64,000 nucleotides of DNA from Muricoccus roseus (GTDB taxonomy: Bacteria; Pseudomonadota; Alphaproteobacteria; Acetobacterales; Acetobacteraceae), in assembly GCF_900141905.1 (NCBI RefSeq), contig NZ_FQZF01000002.1, forward strand, positions 248,001 through 312,000. The letters run 5' to 3'. The position numbers and the translations under genes were made by a program. The notes below the pieces were generated by a model, which saw only the letters and a list, made by a program, of their open reading frames with translations, was not told where the DNA came from and made no database searches. Below, in pieces: positions 59,248-64,000 of the stretch (its first letter is position 1; every line of letters begins with the position of its first letter).

Positions 59248-59865
59248 ATGTCCCCGATCATCGACAGCATCGAGGCGCTCGAGGCGCTGTATGGCGTGCC
59301 GGGCGACGCCTCCACGGTGAAGGAGGTGCCCGCCATCACGCCCGAGTACCGGGCGATGATCGATGCCTCGCCCTTCGCCGCCCTGGCCACCAGCGGGCCG
59401 GAGGGGCTGGACTGCTCGCCGCGTGGCGACCGGGTGGGCGAGCTCGTGCGCGTGGCGGGTGAGCGGACGCTGCTGATGCCGGACCGGCGCGGCAACAACC
59501 GGGTGGACAGCCTGCGCAACATCGTGCGGGACCCGCGGGTGGCGCTCATGTTCCTCATCCCCGGCCATGGCAATGCGCTCCGCGTGAACGGGCACGCGCA
59601 GGTCTCGGTGGATCCCGCGCTGCTGGAGAGCTTCGTGGTGGAGGGCAAGGCGCCGCGCAGCGTCATCGTGGTCACGGTGGAGACGGTGTATTTCCAATGC
59701 GCCCGCGCCGTGATCCGCGCGCGGCTCTGGGAGGAGTCGGCGCAGGTGGCGCCGGGCAGCCTGCCGACGCCGGGCCGCATCCTGGCCTCGCTCAGCGCCG
59801 GAACGGTGGGCGGAGAGCCCTATGACTCCAGCTGGGCGGCCCGCGCGAAGGAAACCATGTGGTAG
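59248..59865 (+). CDS. FMN-dependent PPOX-type (pyridoxamine phosphate oxidase-like) flavoprotein
   Basis: The 205-residue split-barrel protein has SPFAALATSGPEGLDCSPRG, TLLMPDRRGNNRVDSLRNIV and VALMFLIPGHGNALRVNGHA, typical of the MSMEG_1061-like PPOX group. AAGGA lies upstream of the ATG at 59248. It probably binds FMN or F420-like cofactors. The substrate is unknown. Confidence 0.88.
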   Translation: MSPIIDSIEALEALYGVPGDASTVKEVPAITPEYRAMIDASPFAALATSGPEGLDCSPRGDRVGELVRVAGERTLLMPDRRGNNRVDSLRNIVRDPRVALMFLIPGHGNALRVNGHAQVSVDPALLESFVVEGKAPRSVIVVTVETVYFQCARAVIRARLWEESAQVAPGSLPTPGRILASLSAGTVGGEPYDSSWAARAKETMW

Positions 59866-59888
59866 GGCTGGGGCGGTAGGCGGGCCCC

Positions 59889-59975
59889 TCAGCCCGCCAC
59901 CAGCCTTGCCGGCAGAAGCGCGCCGCCGAGAACGAGGAGGGCGCGCAGGGAGGGGCTGATCCAGTCCTGGATCAC
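59889..59975 (-). CDS. Tiny hydrophobic ORF (28 aa), third of a coupled trio
   Basis: A GTG at 59975 overlaps the stop of the 64-residue ORF (GTGA). The product of 28 residues starts with the charged segment MIQDWISPSLRALLV and continues into a hydrophobic LGGALLPARLVAG. It is predicted to be membrane-active. No family is recognised. The support is position and coupling only. Confidence 0.4.
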   Translation of the reverse strand: MIQDWISPSLRALLVLGGALLPARLVAG

Positions 59976-60166
59976 GCGGCCAGCCGGCCCTGGCCGCGCA
60001 TGAGCATCAGCCGTGCCACGCGGGTCGCCTCGGCGGGGTTCGGGAAGGCCGCTCCCTCCAGATCCTCCAGCACGGGATCGGTGGCCAGGAAGAGCCAATC
60101 CGTCTCGCGCGCCACGGCCACGCCGACGAAGCGGCCATCCACGCTGATGGGGCGAGAGGCGAGCAC
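59972..60166 (-). CDS. Small hypothetical protein (64 aa), second of a coupled trio
   Basis: From a GTG at 60166, three bases after the previous stop, it encodes 64 residues with beta-like FVGVAVARETDWLFLATDP and a helix PAEATRVARLMLMRGQGRLA. Codon use and hydrophobic patterning look real. No family recognised. Confidence 0.6.
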   Translation of the reverse strand: MLASRPISVDGRFVGVAVARETDWLFLATDPVLEDLEGAAFPNPAEATRVARLMLMRGQGRLAA

Positions 60167-60168
60167 GG

Positions 60169-60288
60169 TCAGAGCCCTCCCAGCGCGCGCAGCAGCGCCC
60201 GCTCGATGTCGGATTGGCGCGGCGGGGTGTGGGTGCGGGGGAAGAGGCGCGCGAGAAGGGCGCGGAAGACATTGGCGGTGCGGGTCAT
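60169..60288 (-). CDS. Tiny basic ORF (39 aa), first of a coupled trio
   Basis: An ATG at 60288 opens a 39-residue frame: MTRTANVFRALLARLFPRTH then PPRQSDIERALLRALGGL. Both halves form amphipathic helices. It is followed two bases later by the 64-residue ORF. Neither a strong ribosome site nor a family is evident. Confidence 0.5.
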   Translation of the reverse strand: MTRTANVFRALLARLFPRTHTPPRQSDIERALLRALGGL

Positions 60289-60559
60289 GGCATCCGTCTC
60301 CTGGCCGGCTGGCCTGGAAAGGGGGGGAGGGAAGGCGAGGGCAGGGCGGTCAGCGCCGACAGCGCCCGGCCATTCGGATTGCCGGCACCATCGGGAGGCT
60401 CCGTGTGGGGCGGTTGGACATGCCCCATGATCGGGCGTGGAAACCTCTGTGGTCAACGAAATGGAACGATCGTTTTTTGTGCTTTATAGGGGATGATCCT
60501 TTCGTCCGGCGTGGGATCGGCGATGGACGCCACCCCGCCGCGGCGTGATAACCCCGGGC
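60289..60559. other. 271-base divergent spacer between the small ORFs and cysK
   Basis: It holds a locally AT-rich patch near 60460-60500, unusual for this genome, with the perfect palindrome AACGATCGTT (60465-60474). TGGAAC-17-TATAGG is a weak promoter candidate for cysK. On the minus strand TTGACC near 60452-60457 may be the -35 element of the small-ORF promoter. Confidence 0.4.
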
Positions 60560-61534
60560 ATGGCCGCCCCATCCGAAGCCCCCGCTAACCCTCCCCGTGG
60601 CCGCCTCTATGGCAGCGTGCTCGACGCGGTCGGAGCCACCCCGCTGGTCCGCCTGCCCCGGCTTGAGGCATCGGAAGGGCTGGCGGCGCGGCTCGCGCTG
60701 AAGCTGGAATTCTTCAATCCGCTGGCCTCGGTGAAGGACCGCATCGGCCTCGCCATGGTGGAGGAGGCCGAGCGTGCCGGCCTCATCCGCCCCGGGGAAT
60801 CCACGCTGGTCGAGCCGACATCCGGCAATACCGGCATCGCGCTCGCCTTCGTGGCCGCGGCCAAGGGGTACCGGCTGATTGTGGTGATGCCGGACGGCGC
60901 CAGCGAGGAGCGCCGCAAGATGATGGCCCTGCTGGGCGCCGAGCTGGTGCTGACGCCGGCCAAGCGCGGCATGGCCGGGGCGATCGAGCGGGCGGAGGCG
61001 ATCATCGCCTCCACCCCCGGCGCGTGGATGCCCCGGCAGTTCGACAACCCCGCCAATCCCGCCATCCATGAGCGCACGACGGCCGAGGAGATCTGGGCGG
61101 ATACGGGCGGGGAGGTGGATGCGGTGGTGGGCGGCGTCGGCACCGGCGGCACGCTGACCGGCATCGCTCGCGCGCTGAAGCCACGGCGGCCGGGGCTGCG
61201 GATTGTCGCCGTGGAGCCTGCCGAATCGGCCGTTCTGTCGGGTGACGAGGCGGGGCCGCATGACATCCAGGGCATCGGCGCGGGCTTCCGCCCGAAGGTG
61301 CTGGAACTGGAGCGGATGGACGCCGTTATGCGCGTCTCCGAGCGCGAGGCGCTGGCCGCCGCCCGCCGCTGCGCGCGCGAGGAAGGCATCCCGATCGGCC
61401 TCTCCTCCGGCGCCGTGCTGCACGCGGCGCTGCAGGTGGCGCGCGAGCCGGAGATGGAGGGGAAGCTGGTGGTCGGCATCGCCGCCAGCTTTGCCGAACG
61501 TTACCTCTCGACGGAGCTCTTCGCCGGGCTCTGA
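60560..61534 (+). CDS. cysK: Cysteine synthase A (O-acetylserine sulfhydrylase)
   Basis: The 324-residue fold type II PLP enzyme has the PLP lysine in EFFNPLASVKDRIGLAM, the substrate loop PTSGNTGIALAFVA, and the phosphate loop GVGTGGTLTGIARALK. It makes cysteine from O-acetylserine and sulfide. All motifs are intact. Start ATG at 60560; a GTG 15 bases upstream is less likely. Confidence 0.95.
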   Translation: MAAPSEAPANPPRGRLYGSVLDAVGATPLVRLPRLEASEGLAARLALKLEFFNPLASVKDRIGLAMVEEAERAGLIRPGESTLVEPTSGNTGIALAFVAAAKGYRLIVVMPDGASEERRKMMALLGAELVLTPAKRGMAGAIERAEAIIASTPGAWMPRQFDNPANPAIHERTTAEEIWADTGGEVDAVVGGVGTGGTLTGIARALKPRRPGLRIVAVEPAESAVLSGDEAGPHDIQGIGAGFRPKVLELERMDAVMRVSEREALAAARRCAREEGIPIGLSSGAVLHAALQVAREPEMEGKLVVGIAASFAERYLSTELFAGL

Positions 61535-61557
61535 TGGCCCGATAACGGAGTGACCGT

Positions 61558-62460
61558 GTGCCCAGTCTGCGCGCCTGGATGATGATGGCGCTGATCCGCG
61601 CCACCCGCATGAAGGACCACGCGCGCAACACGCGCCGCTTTCCGGACAAGGTGCGTGCCATCCAGGCCCGCGGGCCCGCCCAGCCCGGCCGGGCGCGGGA
61701 AAGGCGGCTGCTGATCACGCGCGAGAGCTTCGGCGGGTATGGCGTGTTCACCGTGGCACCGCGCCAAGGCGCCACCCGTCACCACATCCTCTACCTGCAT
61801 GGTGGCGCCTATGTGTTCGACCTGCTGCATGTGCATTGGCGCGTGGTGGATGCGCTGGTGGCGCGCACCGGGGCGACCGTGACCATTCCGCTCTATCCGC
61901 TCGCCCCACGGTACGAAGCGCGGGACACGCTGGGGATGGTGCACCCGCTCTTCACCGCGCTGGCCGCGCGGTACGGGGCGGAGAACATCACGGTCGCTGG
62001 TGATTCCGCCGGCGGCGGCATGGCATTGGCCTTGGCGCAGATCATCCGCGATGCGGGGGAAGCCCTTCCTGCGGGGCTGGTGATGTTCTCGCCCTGGCTA
62101 GATGTCGCCACCGACCATCCGCGCCTTCTGGAGATCGAGCACCGAGACCCGATGCTCGCCTCGCCCGCGGCGCGGCTGGCGGGACAGTGGTATGCGCGCG
62201 ACCTGCCGCCCGACGATCCGCGCGTGAGCCCGCTCTACGGCTCACTGGCCGGGCTGCCGCCGATGATCGTCTTCACTGGCACGCGGGACATGCTGAACGC
62301 CGATGCGCGCCGCCTGCGGGAGACGGCGGAGGAAGCAGGGGCTAACCTTCTCTTCCGCGAATATGACGGCCTGTTCCATGTCTGGATCTGCCTGCCAGTG
62401 CCCGAGGCGCGGCAGGCCCTGGACGAGGCCGCCGCCTTCATCGCGGCGCCCCTTTCCTGA
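61558..62460 (+). CDS. Alpha/beta hydrolase, hormone-sensitive lipase (HSL) family
   Basis: The 300-residue esterase starts at a GTG preceded by CGGAG. The oxyanion motif is LYLHGGAYVFD, the nucleophile Ser150 in VAGDSAGGGMALA, the acid Asp244 in FTGTRDML and the base His274 in GLFHVWICLPV. These define the bacterial HSL (family IV) esterases. The natural ester is unknown. Repeat copy 2 begins ten bases after the stop. Confidence 0.95.
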   Translation: MPSLRAWMMMALIRATRMKDHARNTRRFPDKVRAIQARGPAQPGRARERRLLITRESFGGYGVFTVAPRQGATRHHILYLHGGAYVFDLLHVHWRVVDALVARTGATVTIPLYPLAPRYEARDTLGMVHPLFTALAARYGAENITVAGDSAGGGMALALAQIIRDAGEALPAGLVMFSPWLDVATDHPRLLEIEHRDPMLASPAARLAGQWYARDLPPDDPRVSPLYGSLAGLPPMIVFTGTRDMLNADARRLRETAEEAGANLLFREYDGLFHVWICLPVPEARQALDEAAAFIAAPLS

Positions 62461-62803
62461 TGGCTTTTGGTTCTGGGCTGTGGGTCTGTCCCGGGGAGAG
62501 GAAGAAGGAATTCTTCCTCTCCCCGGACCCCTCACCATCATCTTCTTTTAGAAGTTTGGAATCACTCGGCTGACGGTGCGCCTGAGGTCTAAGACCTCAG
62601 GCGGCTGCAAAGGCAGGACGGGCACCCTCACAACCAGAGATCCCTTCGATCAGGGTATCCACGGCAGTCAGACGGGGTTCCAAGGGCCTCAGGCCCTTGG
62701 CGGGCGAGGGCGGAGCCCTCAACAGGAAGCCCAGAAAAGCCGGGCCCCCGTGCGACGCCATGAAGCCTCGCCTCCGCATGCACGCCTTCCCCGGCCGGCA
62801 TCG
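62461..62803. other. 343-base noncoding stretch holding repeat copy 2
   Basis: Between the convergent hydrolase and lysE genes I see only the structured repeat (62471-62720) and about 80 bases of ordinary sequence near the lysE stop. No ORF or RNA gene beyond that. Confidence 0.7.
62471..62720 (+). repeat. Structured dispersed element, copy 2
   Basis: Second copy of the element at 44132-44380, same orientation. Hairpin I is 62491-62526, identical 16-bp stem with GGAA loop. Hairpin II is 62579-62603: CGCCTGAGG / CCTCAGGCG. It differs from copy 1 at two stem positions but with matching changes in the partner strand, so the stem is kept. Hairpin III is 62680-62700, identical. Confidence 0.9.
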
Positions 62804-63458
62804 TCAGGTGGCGGGCCGCTTCGCCAGCGCGAGGCCGATGCCGAGCGCGACCATCGCGGCCCCCGAGGCCTCCCGGATGCGGCGGACCAAGGCGGGGCGC
62901 GCCGCGGCCCCCTCCCGGATACCGCCGGCCGCGAAGGCGACGACGGTGTCGGCCAGCGTGTTGAGCGCGACCGACACGGTGCCGAGCACCACGAATTGCA
63001 GGGCCACCTCGCCCCGGGCCGGGTCGACGAACTGCGGCACGAAGGCCAGGAAGAAGGCCGCTGTCTTCGGGTTCAGTGCCTCGACCAGCACGCCCTCCCG
63101 AAAGGCCCGCCTGGGCCCGACCGGCGGCTCAGCGAGCCCGCCACCCAGGGCCAGGGCAGCATCCCGGCGCGCGGATTGCACGGTGCGGAAGCCGATCCAG
63201 ATGAGATAGGCAGAGCCGATCAGCTTGAGCGCGGTGAACAGTTCCGCGCTGGCCAGCACGATGGCGGAAACGCCCAGGCCGCCGGCGAGGACATGGACCA
63301 TTCCGCCGAGCCCCGTACCGAAGCTGGAGGCCACGCCTTCGGCCCGCCCGCCCGCCCGCCAGCGTGCGAGCCGCGACATAGAAGATGCCCGGCCCGGGCG
63401 TGATGGCGAGCAGCAGGGCCGCGGCGAAGTACAACGCCAGTTGCGCGATGTCCGGCAT
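62804..63458 (-). pseudogene. LysE family exporter gene, frameshifted at a (CCCG)n repeat
   Basis: The reading starts at the ATG at 63458 (GGAGGGA upstream) with MPDIAQLALYFAAALLLAIT then PGPGIFYVAARTLAGGR, a typical LysE/RhtB N-terminus. It then loses frame at 63343-63360. The family sequence resumes in another frame with EGVASSFGTGLGGMVHVLAG and continues through LIGSAYLIWIGFRTVQSA to the stop at 62804. Removing one 4-base unit restores a 216-residue five- to six-helix exporter of amino acids. It may be a phase-variable gene, a recent pseudogene or a sequencing error. It follows the PaiB-like gene by 17 bases. Confidence 0.85.
63343..63360. repeat. Tetranucleotide repeat (CCCG)4.5 in lysE
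   Basis: CCCGCCCGCCCGCCCGCC is a perfect 18-base run of a four-base unit. Slippage by one unit changes the frame of lysE; three full units would leave it intact. Confidence 0.9.
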
Positions 63459-63475
63459 GTTCCCTCCCCCTCCGG

Positions 63476-64000
63476 TCAGCCCGGGATCAGCGCGGCCACG
63501 GCGCGATCGGAGGCGCGATTGCTGGAGGAGAGGCCGGCCGCCACGCCGGCGCGGTCCTCGGCGCTCCGGTTCTGGCTCATCTTCCGCTTGCCATCGATCC
63601 GCGTGATCGGCATCCGCAGGCCCACGATTCCCCGGAGCTGCGCGCGGATGAAGGCGTCCGGCGCATCCGTCACGGCCCAGGGTTCGGCGCGGGCGCTCTC
63701 ATGCACGCGCGTCAGGCGGCTGACGACCTCGAGCAGGCGGTCCGCATCCTCGAAGAACTCGGCCGGGCCATAGGCATGGACGGCGACGTAGTTCCAGGTG
63801 GGCACCACCTTCCCGTGCTCCTGCTTGGACGGATACCAGGAGGGGCTGACATAGGCCTCCGGCCCCATGAACAGGGCCATGGCATCGCCTGCCGGCGACA
63901 GCTTCCATTGCGGGTTCACCCGCGCCAGATGGCCATAGAGAGTGCCATGGGGCCCCTCCTCCGGCGCAAGGAAGAGCGGGAGCGGCGTGGCGACCAGCCC
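63476..64000 (-). CDS. PaiB-like FMN-binding protein (5' end cut by window edge)
   Basis: A frame of 174 residues enters from the right edge and stops at 63476. It contains LVATPLPLFLAPEEGPHGTL, GHLARVNPQWK, YVSPSWYPSKQEHGKVVPTW then NYVAVHAYG, and LRGIVGLRMPITRIDGKRKM, as in the PaiB/FMN-binding split-barrel family. In Bacillus PaiB is linked to control of sporulation and protease genes, but in proteobacteria it is an uncharacterised flavin-binding protein. It lies upstream of lysE in one operon. Confidence 0.92.
   Translation of the reverse strand, partial: GLVATPLPLFLAPEEGPHGTLYGHLARVNPQWKLSPAGDAMALFMGPEAYVSPSWYPSKQEHGKVVPTWNYVAVHAYGPAEFFEDADRLLEVVSRLTRVHESARAEPWAVTDAPDAFIRAQLRGIVGLRMPITRIDGKRKMSQNRSAEDRAGVAAGLSSSNRASDRAVAALIPG

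Noticed and set aside
60465-60474. AACGATCGTT palindrome as a defined operator before cysK
   Set aside because: A ten-base palindrome alone is too short to assign to a regulator family; only noted in the spacer entry.
44132-62720. The two repeats as an insertion sequence or MITE
   Set aside because: No terminal inverted repeats, no visible target-site duplication and no transposase; the ends fade gradually into unique sequence.
63129-63458. Two separate short genes at the lysE locus
   Set aside because: The two frames together make one LysE family protein split at a tetranucleotide repeat, so they are reported as one interrupted gene.

Overview
The window is about 64 kb of very GC-rich (near 70 % by eye) bacterial chromosome with dense, strongly G/C-ending codon use. 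The gene set is that of an aerobic Gram-negative alphaproteobacterium: the aa3 oxidase order ctaC-ctaD-ctaB-ctaG-ctaE, sdhCDAB, PPDK, GlyQ/GlyS, Kdo-lipid A genes, DUF1489 and MbfA. Bug/TctC-type solute-binding proteins, DUF2076 and DUF2272 point to Acetobacteraceae, probably a Roseomonas-like genus. That placement is inference from gene content, not a phylogeny. I see no rRNA, tRNA, CRISPR array, phage or insertion sequence; the region reads as core chromosome.

Layout. 1-10.1 kb: a cut-off MFS exporter with a LysR gene, DUF2076, a CoA-binding protein, a membrane-anchored GH17 enzyme, a TSUP permease, a second LysR gene, a Bug binding protein with an FAD oxidoreductase, and a YciF-like stress ferritin. 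10.1-13.1 kb: YggU, a small membrane protein, an S49 peptidase and panC. 13.0-15.8 kb: a MerR regulator facing a Zn/Cd/Pb P1B-ATPase across a textbook MerR operator. 15.9-21.7 kb: glyQ, glyS, ppdK. 21.7-25.2 kb (minus strand): exonuclease III, an FAH-family hydrolase, a probable small RNA, PuuD-like and LolA-like genes. 25.3-34.2 kb: a hypothetical protein, an ArsR/SmtB zinc-type sensor, the aa3 oxidase operon, SURF1 and an M32 carboxypeptidase.

34.3-43.2 kb: a glycogen-degrading pair (glgX, alpha-glucan phosphorylase) followed by a YhiI-RbbA-YhhJ-type ABC cassette. Both units are preceded by FNR/FixK-like dyads placed at exactly the same distance from a matching -10-like hexamer, which suggests a shared low-oxygen programme. 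43.2-49.1 kb (minus strand): a DUF2272 lipoprotein, MbfA iron exporter, lpxK, waaA, a DUF374 acyltransferase and DUF1489. 49.2-57.7 kb: a chemoreceptor, an aspartate-semialdehyde-dehydrogenase homologue without its catalytic Cys and His, sdhCDAB and a flavoprotein. 57.7-64 kb: Rrf2, a DapA-family lyase, a PPOX flavoprotein, three tiny coupled ORFs, cysteine synthase, an alpha/beta hydrolase, a LysE exporter frameshifted in a tetranucleotide repeat, and a cut-off PaiB-like gene.

The most unusual signals are: (1) a roughly 250-bp noncoding element in two copies 18.3 kb apart, with three hairpins, one of which covaries; (2) a three-hairpin small-RNA candidate with C-rich loops at 23.4-23.55 kb; (3) the paired FNR-like promoters; (4) the catalytically stripped ASADH homologue; and (5) the (CCCG)n frameshift in lysE.
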